From contig NZ_JAIMEP010000015.1 in the NCBI RefSeq assembly GCF_019794555.1, positions 1 through 50,975 of the forward strand: a stretch of DNA of 50,975 nt, given 5' to 3'. This stretch comes from Streptococcus suis (GTDB lineage: Bacteria; Bacillota; Bacilli; Lactobacillales; Streptococcaceae). Below are positions 8,929 through 19,557 of the stretch, in pieces. How positions within the stretch are numbered: the first letter of the stretch is position 1; each line of letters opens with the position of its first letter. The notes below the pieces were generated by a model. The model saw only the letters and a program-made list of their open reading frames with translations. It had not been told where the DNA came from and ran no database searches. Made by a program: the position numbers and the translations under genes.

Positions 8929-8950
8929 GAACTTATTAACAGAAGTACAC

Positions 8951-8974
8951 AAAAGGCTGCGCTCAGCCTTTTTT
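8951..8974 (+). terminator. terminator after asd
   Basis: The AAAAGGCTG / CAGCCTTTT stem has loop CGCT and six T in total. It is only 25 bp before dapA, so some read-through may occur. Confidence 0.8.
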
Positions 8975-8998
8975 AGCAACAAGAAGAGAGGAAGTACG

Positions 8999-9934
8999 AT
9001 GTCTATTCAAGATTTACGTGATGTAAAAATTATCACAGCGATGATTACCCCTTTCAAAGAAGATGGTTCTATCAATTTTGACGTTTTACCAGAATTAATT
9101 GAGCATTTGTTGGCACATCATACGGAAGGTATTTTATTAGCAGGTACAACAGCCGAAAGTCCGACATTGACACACGAAGAAGAATTGGAGTTGTTTGGCG
9201 CAGTTCAAAAAATTGTCAATGGCCGTGTTCCTCTAATTGCTGGTATTGGTACCAACGATACCCGTGACTCAATTGAGTTTGCCAAAGAAGTTGCAGCTTT
9301 TGGCGGTTTTGCAGCTGGTTTGGCGATTGTCCCTTATTACAATAAGCCATCTCAAGAGGGAATGTATCAGCACTTTAAGGCTATTGCCGACGCTTCTGAT
9401 TTACCAATCATTATTTACAATATTCCTGGACGCGTAGTGGTGGAAATGACTCCTGAAACCATGTTGCGTTTGGCTGAACATCCTAATATTATCGGTGTCA
9501 AGGAGTGTACTAGCCTTGCCAATATGGCTTATTTGATTGAGCACAAACCAGAAGATTTCTTAGTCTACACTGGTGAAGATGGTGATGCTTTCCATGCAAT
9601 GAATCTGGGAGCTGATGGGGTCATCTCTGTCGCGTCCCATACTAATGGTGATGAGATGTACGAAATGATTTCCGCTATCGCTCAGCAAGATATCAAAACG
9701 GCAGCAGCCATTCAACGGAAATTTATTCCGAAAGTCAATGCCTTATTCTCATATCCAAGCCCTGCACCGGTGAAAGCAGTATTAAATTATCTAGGATTTG
9801 AAGTTGGACCGCTTCGCCTACCACTCGTACCATGTCCTGTTGAAGATGCAAAACGCATCATCAAGGTCGTTGTAGACGGCGATTACGAAGCAACAAAAGC
9901 CACCGTCACAGGAGTAGTCAGACCGGATTATTAA
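8999..9934 (+). CDS. dapA: 4-hydroxy-tetrahydrodipicolinate synthase
   Basis: This 311-residue Schiff-base aldolase condenses pyruvate with aspartate semialdehyde, the first step toward diaminopimelate/lysine and thus cell-wall cross-links. Visible landmarks are the substrate loop [14 protein letters not shown] (49-62), YYNKPSQEG (113-121), IIYNIPGR with Tyr140, and IIGVKECT with Schiff-base Lys168. The length is slightly above the usual ~290-300 because of a short C-terminal extension. It directly follows asd in the pathway and on the map. Its TAA stop is the first bases of the palindrome that opens the repeat array. Confidence 0.97.
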   Translation: MSIQDLRDVKIITAMITPFKEDGSINFDVLPELIEHLLAHHTEGILLAGTTAESPTLTHEEELELFGAVQKIVNGRVPLIAGIGTNDTRDSIEFAKEVAAFGGFAAGLAIVPYYNKPSQEGMYQHFKAIADASDLPIIIYNIPGRVVVEMTPETMLRLAEHPNIIGVKECTSLANMAYLIEHKPEDFLVYTGEDGDAFHAMNLGADGVISVASHTNGDEMYEMISAIAQQDIKTAAAIQRKFIPKVNALFSYPSPAPVKAVLNYLGFEVGPLRLPLVPCPVEDAKRIIKVVVDGDYEATKATVTGVVRPDY

Positions 9935-10452
9935 AAACGTCCAGTGGACGTTTTTAACCCGAGCCTAGAAATTCAAAAGCGAGGATAGTCAGGGCATACG
10001 AATAGTTCAGTGGAGTGAAACAGTTCGGGGAACTGTTTCAGCTGGTCACCAAGAAATACAAAAGTGACCACAGAGACCTGAGCCTGAAAACCCAAAAGCG
10101 AAGTATTTTAACGCGAGCCTAAAAACAAGAAAGCGAGCTAGTCCAGTGGACGTTTTTAACCCGAGCCTAAAAACAAGAAAGCGAGCTAGTCCAGTGGACG
10201 TTTTTAACCCGAGCCTAAAAAAACGAAAGCGAGGATAGTCAGGGAATACGAATAGTCCAGTAGAGTGGATTAAAACAGTCAGGGGAGTGACTGTTTTAAC
10301 CCGAACTAATGAATATAAAAGTGAGGCTTGTTTGGGGGATACGAATAGTCCAGTGGACTATTCGTACCTGAGCCTGAAAACCCAAAAGCGAAGCATTTCA
10401 GCTGGTCACCAAGAAATACGAAAGTGACCACAGAGACCTGAGCCTAAAAACA
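9932..10452. repeat. array of palindromes with constant cores and variable arms
   Basis: About 520 bp built from hairpin modules joined by short spacers of the form GAGCCTaaaa...GCGAG. Clear palindromes are 9932-9956 (11-bp stem, loop AGT), 10016-10040 (10 bp, loop CGGGG), 10270-10299 (12 bp, loop GGGGAG) and 10340-10366 (12 bp, loop AGT). A GGTCAC / GTGACC hairpin occurs at about 10043-10060 and is repeated at about 10399-10430. One 48-bp unit is in tandem at 10133 and 10181. The core GTCCAGTGGAC recurs with different flanking arms (AAAAC versus CGAATA), yet each arm pair stays complementary. No open reading frame of note runs through it. The first palindrome with its T-run probably also terminates dapA. 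Confidence 0.85.
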
Positions 10453-10677
10453 ATAAATAAACAATGACTGTTTGTTTTCTGAAATAATAAGAAAGAACAC
10501 AGATTTTTAAATCAGTAATTTGAAAATCCGTGTTCTTATTTTTTTTCTTAGATAAACAAATATTAGAAAGCACAACATTTCTAAAAATCATTTTCTATTC
10601 TCCATTTTCCAGTTGCAAGCCTTTCCATTCTTGTTGATTTCTTGTTATAATGACAAAAAAAGGATGAAGGAGCAAGT
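10453..10677. other. gap before the Nox-like gene: terminator and promoter
   Basis: A strong hairpin AAGAACAC...GTGTTCTT (10493-10537) followed by a long T-run ends any transcript from the repeat array. Further on, an extended -10 (TGTTATAAT, 10644-10652) and AAGGAG shortly before 10678 belong to the downstream gene. No coding sequence is visible. Confidence 0.6.
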
Positions 10678-12027
10678 ATGAAAATTGTTATTATCGGAGC
10701 TTCATTTGCTGGATTGAGTGCAGCTTTGGAGTGTAGCAAATTGTATAAAGATGCTCAGATTACATTGATTGATCGAGAAAAGGATGTGGCCTTTTTTCCA
10801 AATGCCTTAAACTGGAAATTGTCAGATCGCATGACTGAGTGGGAAGAAGCAAGGATTTCTTTGTACAAGGAACTATTGCAGACCACCATTACCTGTCTCT
10901 TTGAAACTGAGTGTTTAGCCATTAATCCTGAAACGAGTCGGCTTAAATTAAGACAGCAAAATGTCATCAGTGAAATAAGCTATGATCGTCTGATCTTAGC
11001 TATGGGTGCCAGTCAAACGTGGGAATGGGGCCAGGAAGAACTTCAAGACTACTTGATCCGGTCTAAGACCCTTACTCAAGCGCAAAGTAGTCTAGAAAAA
11101 ATAAAGCAAGCAAAAACCATTGCAGTAATTGGGGCGGGTCAGATTGGATTAGCAAGCTTAGATGCACTGAGTCAAAAGAATCTGGAGTTACATGTGTTTG
11201 AGGCGCAAGATTCCCTGTTGGCGAAGTACCTTGATGAGGAGATGGTTGAGCCCATTCGTCTGGAAATGGAACAAAGAGGAATTCAGGTACATTTATCCGA
11301 AACTGTGAATCAGATCGAGATAGATGAGAAGGAAAAGCAACTTATTTGTCAGACTGTAAATGGAAATTATCGAGCTGATTTTGTTCTTCCATCAACGAAT
11401 TTGATACCCAATATTCAGTTGGTAAAAAATCTCCTGAGAATAAACGTTGAAGGTACTGTGTGGGTAAATGAGTATCTTGAAAGCAGCCAGAAAAATATTT
11501 TTGCTGTGGGAGATTTGATTAGTTTACCAGTAGAATATTTTGGCCAAGCTTATCTTCCAATGATTCATCATGCTATCCGAACTGGTAGACTAGCTGCTCA
11601 GAACTTAGTGATGCAGAGTTTTCCATTGAAGAAAACCCAACGGATTGTATCGAGTCGCTTGTTTGGCTATTATGTGACTAGTATTGGGTTAACAGAAAGT
11701 GAAGCAAATTTATGGCTGAAGTGTAAGTCGATTCGGATGAGGAGCCCATACAGTCAATGGGAATCAGAAATGGCTGATTTTAAATTGATTGTAGATGAAA
11801 ATGGACGAATCGTAGGAGGTCAACTCGTTTCGGTTGTTGATCATATTGAACAAATGGATGCCTTGTCACTTGCTATTTCAAAGGGTTTAACAGTATTTGA
11901 TCTAGTCCAACAATCATGGTTATGTCATCCAGGTAAGACTCCATTGGTGCCAATGATGGTAGAAGCAGCTCAGGAATTTATTCGGCAAGAAAACCTAGCA
12001 CATACGGAGGTTGACTATGCAGATTGA
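10678..12027 (+). CDS. Nox/CoA-disulfide-reductase-like flavoprotein lacking the redox Cys and His
   Basis: This 449-residue FAD/NAD(P)-binding protein has the same fold as NADH oxidase. It carries the FAD motif [15 protein letters not shown] (4-18), a central NAD motif [17 protein letters not shown] near residue 157, and the second FAD motif [17 protein letters not shown] near 276. Aligned with the true NADH oxidase at 21987, the conserved GANHAG is GASFAG, so the active-site His is Phe10. The segment SFLGCGMAL is AFFPNALNW, so redox-active Cys44 is replaced by Asn42. Normal NADH oxidase, peroxidase or CoA-disulfide reductase chemistry is therefore unlikely. It overlaps the start of a Mga-like regulator by 11 bp, upstream of glpKOF. 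Confidence 0.85.
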   Translation: MKIVIIGASFAGLSAALECSKLYKDAQITLIDREKDVAFFPNALNWKLSDRMTEWEEARISLYKELLQTTITCLFETECLAINPETSRLKLRQQNVISEISYDRLILAMGASQTWEWGQEELQDYLIRSKTLTQAQSSLEKIKQAKTIAVIGAGQIGLASLDALSQKNLELHVFEAQDSLLAKYLDEEMVEPIRLEMEQRGIQVHLSETVNQIEIDEKEKQLICQTVNGNYRADFVLPSTNLIPNIQLVKNLLRINVEGTVWVNEYLESSQKNIFAVGDLISLPVEYFGQAYLPMIHHAIRTGRLAAQNLVMQSFPLKKTQRIVSSRLFGYYVTSIGLTESEANLWLKCKSIRMRSPYSQWESEMADFKLIVDENGRIVGGQLVSVVDHIEQMDALSLAISKGLTVFDLVQQSWLCHPGKTPLVPMMVEAAQEFIRQENLAHTEVDYAD

Positions 12028-13483
12028 TTCCCTATTGGAAAAACGCGAACGAGCTATTTATCAGTTGCTCCTGTTTGTGGAAAACAGAAAAGATGCTCCC
12101 TTGCTGAAAGAAGTGTGTCGCTATTTAGATCTATCAAAATCAACTTTATTGCGCTATATCGAATCATTTAATGAAGAGACGAATGCGATTGAATTGGGTC
12201 TTTTATTTCACCTTGAGGAAGAAAAGGTTTCATTACAAAAGGATACTCAACTAAGTCAGGAACAAATATTATCTTATCTTTTTCAGCCAAGTATCAAGTA
12301 TCAGATCATTGTATTTTTATTAGATAAAGAAGATGTTTCTTTACAGACATTGTCTCAAGAATTACTAATTAGTGAGGCAACGCTCAATCGCCATCTTGCA
12401 TCACTAAACCAATTATTGGCTGAATTCGGCATCGCCATTAAAAGCGGCCGGTTAAAAGGAAGCGAGCTCCAAATCCGGTATTTTTTACACCAAATCCTCC
12501 TCTTGACAACTGTTAGCTCCAAATACCAAGAGGAATTTGCCACACGCCATTTGGACTCCTTATTACCCTTATTTGAACGCTTTTATCAGTCAAAACTCAA
12601 TCCTAAACAGGCCTATCGTCTTTTATTATGGTTGATGATTTCACAACAACGGTCTAAGTTACAACAGTTGGATTATAAGGAACTGTATACCCTCATGAGA
12701 CCTTATCAGGATCATAAATTTTATCGACAATTGCGGAAGATGTATCTGACAGTGGGACAACAACAATCTACTTCCTTTCAGGAAGCGGAAATCATGGCTT
12801 TATTTGCATTTTTGTTTAGTCATTTTATTTTAGAACCACATCAGTTGGAACAGGTTCTGGGCTTTGGGGGTCCAATTATGGAAGCAACGTCACTTGCTTT
12901 GCACGTTTTTCGTTCACACCTAGGAGAGTCCTTGTCTATTTCAGAAGAGGCCCTTTATCATTTGAATCAGACCATGAGTCAATTGTATTTCTTTCAATCT
13001 ACGCTTGAACTTGAAGTGGTACAAGAACTTTCATTTGAAGACGAGGCAGCCCAATTATTAAAAAATGTCTTTAAAACAGCTTTTCATAGAAGTCTTGATG
13101 CTGACCAGGTAATGGCTGGCTATTCTCCAAAAATCATAGCCTTATTTGTATATTTTAGTCAGGTACAACCGATACAGGTCAAAATTGGTTTCGTATCTTC
13201 TTTGCATGAGGTTCTATCCTATCCATTATTAATGCAGTTGAGAGAAAAGCTTGAAGGCAATCGTCAGGTGCTTATAGACCCCTATCAGAATGGAGAATCT
13301 TATGATTTCATTATTACTGACTACCTAAACGAATCGCCATGCCCAATTTATTATTTGGGAACTCAATTAAAAATGCATGATGTTGTACAATTGAAAGCTA
13401 TTATACAAGACCTGTACAATCAAAAGGCTAGACAATCAGAAAAAATTGCAACTCAAACACCTTTTCCAATAGAACATCGGTAA
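12017..13483 (+). CDS. Mga-like transcriptional regulator upstream of glpKOF
   Basis: This 488-residue protein starts with an Mga-type helix-turn-helix segment ([14 protein letters not shown], then [20 protein letters not shown] at about 35-54). A second winged-helix ([20 protein letters not shown]) lies near residue 116, then PRD-like helical regions. The C-terminal part (about 390-465: [20 protein letters not shown], then [11 protein letters not shown]) resembles an EIIB-like domain. This is the architecture of Mga/AtxA-class virulence and sugar regulators, possibly controlled by PTS phosphorylation. I chose the ATG at 12017 because GGAGG sits 6 bases upstream. It is translationally coupled to the Cys-less flavoprotein and lies directly before the glycerol operon, so control of glp genes is a reasonable inference. 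Confidence 0.8.
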   Translation: MQIDSLLEKRERAIYQLLLFVENRKDAPLLKEVCRYLDLSKSTLLRYIESFNEETNAIELGLLFHLEEEKVSLQKDTQLSQEQILSYLFQPSIKYQIIVFLLDKEDVSLQTLSQELLISEATLNRHLASLNQLLAEFGIAIKSGRLKGSELQIRYFLHQILLLTTVSSKYQEEFATRHLDSLLPLFERFYQSKLNPKQAYRLLLWLMISQQRSKLQQLDYKELYTLMRPYQDHKFYRQLRKMYLTVGQQQSTSFQEAEIMALFAFLFSHFILEPHQLEQVLGFGGPIMEATSLALHVFRSHLGESLSISEEALYHLNQTMSQLYFFQSTLELEVVQELSFEDEAAQLLKNVFKTAFHRSLDADQVMAGYSPKIIALFVYFSQVQPIQVKIGFVSSLHEVLSYPLLMQLREKLEGNRQVLIDPYQNGESYDFIITDYLNESPCPIYYLGTQLKMHDVVQLKAIIQDLYNQKARQSEKIATQTPFPIEHR

Positions 13484-13525
13484 CTGATTGAAAAAAATCT
13501 TTAGCAGGAACAAAAGTGTTGCTTG

Positions 13526-13592
13526 AAAAAATTTGATATATGTTGATTTGCTGGACTCTCTAGCTCACTTATATCAAATTTTTTTATTTTTT
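13526..13592 (+). terminator. long-loop terminator after the Mga-like gene
   Basis: The AAAAAATTTGATAT / ATATCAAATTTTTT stem (14 bp) has a 31-nt loop and more T after it. It separates the regulator transcript from glpK. Confidence 0.7.
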
Positions 13593-13645
13593 TAAAAAAA
13601 TTGATAGGTTACATTGCCGTTAATGAGTTAGAATAGAGTTACCAA

Positions 13646-13664
13646 GAAAACGGAAGCGTTTTCA
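13646..13664 (+). promoter_or_regulatory. CcpA cre-like operator upstream of glpK
   Basis: GAAAACGGAAGCGTTTTC is a perfect 7-bp inverted repeat around GAAG. The overlapping CGGAAGCGTTTTCA fits the cre consensus TGNAARCGNWWWCA with one mismatch. It lies about 30 bp before the glpK start, as expected for glucose repression of glycerol use. Confidence 0.7.
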
Positions 13665-13678
13665 ACAAAAGTAAATAA

Positions 13679-15208
<1,530 letters not shown>

Positions 15209-15283
15209 AAGACTAGTTAGCGAGGGGAAAGTAGGATTACCGCTTGCTAGACAGTCCTATTCGAAAGTTAGGAAGTGAATCGT

Positions 15284-17113
15284 ATGGAATTTTCAAAAGA
15301 AACAAGACGCTTAGCCATTGAACGAATGCAGGAACGTCAACTAGATCTCCTCATTATCGGTGGTGGTATTACGGGTGCTGGTGTGGCTTTACAGGCAGCA
15401 GCAAGTGGCATGGAAACAGCCTTAATTGAAATGCAAGACTTTGCAGAAGGAACTTCCAGTCGCTCAACAAAATTGGTGCATGGTGGATTACGTTATTTGA
15501 AACAATTTGACGTGGAAGTGGTATCCGATACCGTATCTGAACGTGCTGTAGTACAAAATATTGCCCCTCACATTCCAAAACCAGACCCGATGCTCTTGCC
15601 AGTCTACGACGAGCCAGGTTCAACCTTCAGTCTTTTCCGTTTGAAAGTGGCTATGGACCTCTATGATCTCTTGGCTGGCGTCAATAATACCGATATGGCC
15701 AATAAGGTCTTGACCAAGGAGGAAGTCCTTGGACGTGAACCAAACTTGAAGCAAGAAGGATTGATTGGAGGCGGTGTCTACCTCGACTTCCGTAACAATG
15801 ATGCCCGCTTGGTCATTGAGAACATCAAACGTGCAGCCAAAGATGGAGCTTTGATTGCCAGCCGTGTCAAAGCTGAGAAATTTATCAAGGATGAGTCAGG
15901 TAAAGTTATCGGCATTGTTACTCGTGATTTGCTGACAGATAGAACCTTTGAAATCCGTGCGCGTTTGGTCATCAATACAACAGGACCATGGAGTGATGAA
16001 GTGCGTAATCTGGGTGGCGAAGGTTCAGGCGTTCTCCAGATGCGTCCGACCAAGGGTGTGCACCTAGTTGTCGATAGCTCTCGCTTGTCTGTACCACAGC
16101 CGACTTACTTTGATACAGGTCACGCAGATGGTCGAATGGTCTTTGTCCTTCCACGTGAAAATAAAACCTATTTTGGTACGACAGATACAGACTACACTGG
16201 CGATTTGGCGAATCCAATGGTAACCCAAGAAGATGTTGACTACCTGCTTGATATTGTCAACAATCGCTTCCCAGAAGCAAACTTGACCTTGGATGACATT
16301 GAGAGCGGTTGGGCAGGTCTTCGTCCCCTCTTGTCAGGAAATGGAGCTTCTGACTACAACGGAGGAAATAATGGTAAACTCAGTGATGACAGCTTTAATA
16401 ACTTGATTGAAACGGTTAAAGGCTATTTGAACAACGAAAAGACACGTGACGATGTGGAGCAAGATTTGACACATTTGGAAGGTAGCGTTTCTGAGAAACA
16501 TTTGGACCCATCTGCTGTATCACGCGGTTCTGCCCTTGATCGCGATGACAATGGTTTGCTGACTCTTGCAGGTGGTAAAATTACGGACTACCGTAAGATG
16601 GCTGAAGGAGCAATGGAAAAGGTTGCAGACATCCTCAAAGAAGAACATGGTCGTAGTTTCAAACTCATCAATTCTAAGACCTATCCAGTCTCTGGTGGTG
16701 AATTGAACCCGGCTAATGTTGCAGAAGAAATCGAACATCTGGCTCAACTAGGTGTGAAGAAAGGTCTTGTCTATAATGATGCGCTTTACTTGGCAAACTT
16801 GTACGGCTCAAATGCGCCAAAAGTTTTTGCTTTGAACCATAAAGTTGAAGCTGTTTCTGGCTTGAACAAGCGTGACTTGCTTTCCCTTCACTATGCTATG
16901 AAGGAAGAGATGACCTTGACCGCAGTTGACTATCTTCTCCGTCGTACCAACTACATGCTCTTTATGCGTGAGCAGTTGGATGCAGTAGCACCAGACGTTT
17001 TGAAAGAAATGGCGGCTTACTATGGATGGTCAGAAGAAGAAGTTGCTCAACAGGAACAATTGTTGGCAGATACGCTTGTTAAGAATGATTTGACTTATTT
17101 GAAAGAAAAATAG
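15284..17113 (+). CDS. glpO: alpha-glycerophosphate oxidase
   Basis: This 609-residue FAD enzyme oxidises glycerol 3-phosphate to dihydroxyacetone phosphate with O2, making H2O2. The FAD-binding LIIGGGITGAGVALQAAA lies at about 25-42, followed by GTSSRSTKLVHGGLRYL. It has the oxidase-type insertion of roughly 50 residues (about 365-415: NGASDYNGGNNGKL through LEGSVSEKHLD) that separates streptococcal GlpO from dehydrogenase GlpD. The ATG at 15284 is chosen because AGGAAG is 8 bases upstream; a GTG three codons earlier overlaps that site. In related streptococci this peroxide contributes to host cell damage. Confidence 0.95.
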   Translation: MEFSKETRRLAIERMQERQLDLLIIGGGITGAGVALQAAASGMETALIEMQDFAEGTSSRSTKLVHGGLRYLKQFDVEVVSDTVSERAVVQNIAPHIPKPDPMLLPVYDEPGSTFSLFRLKVAMDLYDLLAGVNNTDMANKVLTKEEVLGREPNLKQEGLIGGGVYLDFRNNDARLVIENIKRAAKDGALIASRVKAEKFIKDESGKVIGIVTRDLLTDRTFEIRARLVINTTGPWSDEVRNLGGEGSGVLQMRPTKGVHLVVDSSRLSVPQPTYFDTGHADGRMVFVLPRENKTYFGTTDTDYTGDLANPMVTQEDVDYLLDIVNNRFPEANLTLDDIESGWAGLRPLLSGNGASDYNGGNNGKLSDDSFNNLIETVKGYLNNEKTRDDVEQDLTHLEGSVSEKHLDPSAVSRGSALDRDDNGLLTLAGGKITDYRKMAEGAMEKVADILKEEHGRSFKLINSKTYPVSGGELNPANVAEEIEHLAQLGVKKGLVYNDALYLANLYGSNAPKVFALNHKVEAVSGLNKRDLLSLHYAMKEEMTLTAVDYLLRRTNYMLFMREQLDAVAPDVLKEMAAYYGWSEEEVAQQEQLLADTLVKNDLTYLKEK

Positions 17114-17126
17114 AAAGAGGTGCATG

Positions 17127-17834
17127 ATGACAAATGAATTAATCAGTGAAGTGTTGGGAACCGCCTTACTTGTCTTACTAGGTAATGGTGTGGTAGCAGG
17201 AGTAGTACTAGATAAGAGTAAGGCCAAGGATGCTGGTTGGATTGTCATCACAATTGGTTGGGGTCTAGCAGTAGCCATGGCAGCTTTTGTGAGTGGTTTA
17301 TTGGGACCTGCCCACCTCAATCCAGCTGTATCAATTGCCATGGCCTTTGCAGGAAATCTCCCATGGGCTTCTGTAGTTCCTTACATCCTTGTTCAATTTA
17401 TCGGAGCCTTTATCGGAAGTATCTTGGTCTACCTCATGTACAAGGATCACTACGACGCTACTGAGGACAGAAGTGCTGTATTGGCAACTTTCTCTACTGG
17501 TCCTGCCATCCGCAACCTTGTTTCCAATACCATTAGCGAAGCAATCGGAACCTTTGTTTTGGTCTTGGGATTATTGGCTTTTGGACAGTATGATTTTCCA
17601 ACAGGGCTTGGCACTTTAATCGTCGGCGGTTTGATTGTTTCACTCGGAGTTTCACTTGGTGGTCCGACAGGATATGCCCTAAACCCTGCGCGTGACCTTG
17701 GTCCTCGTATCATGCATGCCATTCTTCCATTGAAGCACAAGGGAGATTCGGATTGGGGTTATGCTTGGGTACCAGTAGTTGGTCCAATCATCGGAGGCTT
17801 GCTTGCGGCTGTCCTATATAGTCTCATTTTTTAA
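17127..17834 (+). CDS. glpF: glycerol uptake facilitator (aquaglyceroporin)
   Basis: This 235-residue MIP-family channel has six membrane segments and the two pore NPA boxes, HLNPAVSIA in the N-terminal half and YALNPARDLGPR in the C-terminal half. The Asp after the second NPAR (NPARD) is typical of glycerol-conducting members. It follows glpO by 13 bases and imports glycerol for GlpK. Two ATGs are adjacent (17124, 17127); the second is better spaced from AGAGG. Confidence 0.95.
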   Translation: MTNELISEVLGTALLVLLGNGVVAGVVLDKSKAKDAGWIVITIGWGLAVAMAAFVSGLLGPAHLNPAVSIAMAFAGNLPWASVVPYILVQFIGAFIGSILVYLMYKDHYDATEDRSAVLATFSTGPAIRNLVSNTISEAIGTFVLVLGLLAFGQYDFPTGLGTLIVGGLIVSLGVSLGGPTGYALNPARDLGPRIMHAILPLKHKGDSDWGYAWVPVVGPIIGGLLAAVLYSLIF

Positions 17835-17842
17835 GAAGTATC

Positions 17843-17877
17843 CTTCTCTAATCAGCAATGATTAGGGAAGTTTTTTA
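17843..17877 (+). terminator. terminator of the glpKOF operon
   Basis: The CTTCTCTAATCA / TGATTAGGGAAG stem has a tetraloop and is followed by six T. Confidence 0.88.
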
Positions 17878-17965
17878 TTACTTGGCTGTCAATTGTGAGC
17901 AAAATAGTTTAAAATATCAATAACTAGTGATAAAATACTTGTATCATAATCAAAGAGGTATTCTT

Positions 17966-18916
17966 ATGAACAATACAGGTATTCATCACATTTCAAGCTT
18001 GGTTGGAAATATTCATCAAGCCTATCATTTTTATCATCATATTCTAGGTTTGAAATTAACCTTAAAGACGGTGAATCAGGACGATTCTTCTATGTATCAT
18101 TTGTTTTTTGGAGATGCAGAAGGTCGATTTGGAACGGAATTCACCATTTTTGATATGCCGACACTAGCTCGACAACGGGAGGGAGCAAATCGATTGGAAA
18201 GAACCATTTTTCTAGTTAAAGATTTTGCTGCCTTGGAATTTTGGCAGAAAAGATTGACAGAGTTTGAAGTGGAAAACGAAGGAATTCAGGCCTTTGGAAA
18301 CGGGCATATCTTGAATTTTCAAGATGAGGATGGCCAGTTGCTTGGTTTGACCTACCATGAATCCATAGGAGAGATGCTACCGGTTGAGACCAAGGACATT
18401 CCTGCGGCTGCAGCAATTGTAGGCATAGCTGGCATACAAATGCGGGTTCGTGAAGAAAAAGCTCTAATTGAATTACTTGAGGACCGTTTTGGTTTTGTGG
18501 AAGAATATCGATATAAATACCAAGGACAAGAAGTGATTTCACTGGTATTTGATAACGAGTTTCAACACCGAGTGCAGGTAATTGTCGATAAGGAATCAAA
18601 AATCAGTGTAATCGGTGTTGGTGGCATACATCATGTAGCTTTCGGCGTGCTAGATGAATCTGATTTAGAAGAAATGGTTGACCATTTGAACCTTCAAAAT
18701 CGTCCACATTCTGGTATTATCAATCGAGATTTCATTCATTCCTTGTACTTCCGAGCGCCCAATTATCTCATGTTTGAGGTTGCAACGATGACAGGAGAAC
18801 GGAAAGCTCCAATGCCAAATCAATCATCCAAATTAGATGAAGTCGAGTTATTCTTGCCAAGTTTCTTTGAAGAAGACAGACAGGAAATTGAAAAAACTCT
18901 CTCCCAACGTTATTAG
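17966..18916 (+). CDS. MhqO-like ring-cleaving dioxygenase (VOC family)
   Basis: This 316-residue protein has two pairs of VOC (glyoxalase/extradiol dioxygenase) beta-alpha-beta modules. Potential metal ligands are seen in TGIHHISSLVGNIHQAYHFY at the N-terminus, VGGIHHVAFGVLDESDLEEM in the second half and YLMFEVATM near the end. This His-His-Glu set matches MhqO/CatE-like ring-cleaving dioxygenases that open hydroquinones or catechols. The ATG at 17966 follows AGAGGT. Its partner hydrolase starts 12 bases downstream, the same pairing as mhqO/mhqD in Bacillus, where they protect against quinones. The substrate is inferred. Confidence 0.85.
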   Translation: MNNTGIHHISSLVGNIHQAYHFYHHILGLKLTLKTVNQDDSSMYHLFFGDAEGRFGTEFTIFDMPTLARQREGANRLERTIFLVKDFAALEFWQKRLTEFEVENEGIQAFGNGHILNFQDEDGQLLGLTYHESIGEMLPVETKDIPAAAAIVGIAGIQMRVREEKALIELLEDRFGFVEEYRYKYQGQEVISLVFDNEFQHRVQVIVDKESKISVIGVGGIHHVAFGVLDESDLEEMVDHLNLQNRPHSGIINRDFIHSLYFRAPNYLMFEVATMTGERKAPMPNQSSKLDEVELFLPSFFEEDRQEIEKTLSQRY

Positions 18917-18928
18917 GAGAAAATTTGT

Positions 18929-19531
18929 ATGGAATATCGCTTTATCAAAGGGACCAGTCCCCGTCTATTGGTCTTTTTCCATGGTACGGGCGTCAACAAG
19001 GAATCAATGCTCTTTCTCCGCCAACAGCTAGATCCAGAAGCTTTTGTCCTTTCCTTGGATGGAAGTTGGGGTCAAGGCAGGGAAAGGCGTTTCTTTGCCC
19101 CGCTGATCGATGGTCAACTGGATCTTGTCGATGTTGAAATGCGCTTGTCGGCTTTTCTGGATTTTTGGCAGGACTTAGACATTCAGCCCTACCAGCAGAT
19201 TACCTTCGTTGGCTTTTCAAACGGTGCCAACTTCATCATGGGCTTGTTGACCAAACAGTCAAACCTGGCGGACAATTATATCTTGCTCCACCCTTCGGCC
19301 TTAGATTATGCTTTTCCTATGGAAAATAGCAGAGCCGAGATTTTATTTACAATGGGGCAGAATGACCAAATCGTCGACCAAGTCGCTCTTGAAAATCTTG
19401 TAGATGATTGGCAAGCGTCAGCTTTTCCCAGAGCCAACCTAGCTCGTTTTGACAAGGGACATTTTTTAAGTCAGGATGAATTGACCTATATCAAAAATTG
19501 GTATCAGGAAAAAACAAATGAAAAGACCTGA
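18929..19531 (+). CDS. MhqD-like alpha/beta hydrolase (carboxylesterase/phospholipase family)
   Basis: This 200-residue single-domain alpha/beta hydrolase has LLVFFHGTGVN as the oxyanion strand and FVGFSNGANF with nucleophile Ser97. MGQNDQIVD supplies Asp146 and KGHFLS supplies His178, so the triad is complete. It is in an operon with the MhqO-like dioxygenase and probably hydrolyses its ring-cleavage product. No separate promoter is visible. An alternative reading as a general esterase cannot be excluded. Confidence 0.88.
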   Translation: MEYRFIKGTSPRLLVFFHGTGVNKESMLFLRQQLDPEAFVLSLDGSWGQGRERRFFAPLIDGQLDLVDVEMRLSAFLDFWQDLDIQPYQQITFVGFSNGANFIMGLLTKQSNLADNYILLHPSALDYAFPMENSRAEILFTMGQNDQIVDQVALENLVDDWQASAFPRANLARFDKGHFLSQDELTYIKNWYQEKTNEKT

Positions 19532-19557
19532 ACAAATGTTCAAGCCTTTAAAAGTTA

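Noticed and set aside
9932..10452. Possible CRISPR array
   Set aside because: Units differ in length, hairpins have variable arms, only one strict tandem repeat (48 bp) exists, there are no uniform spacers and no cas genes nearby.
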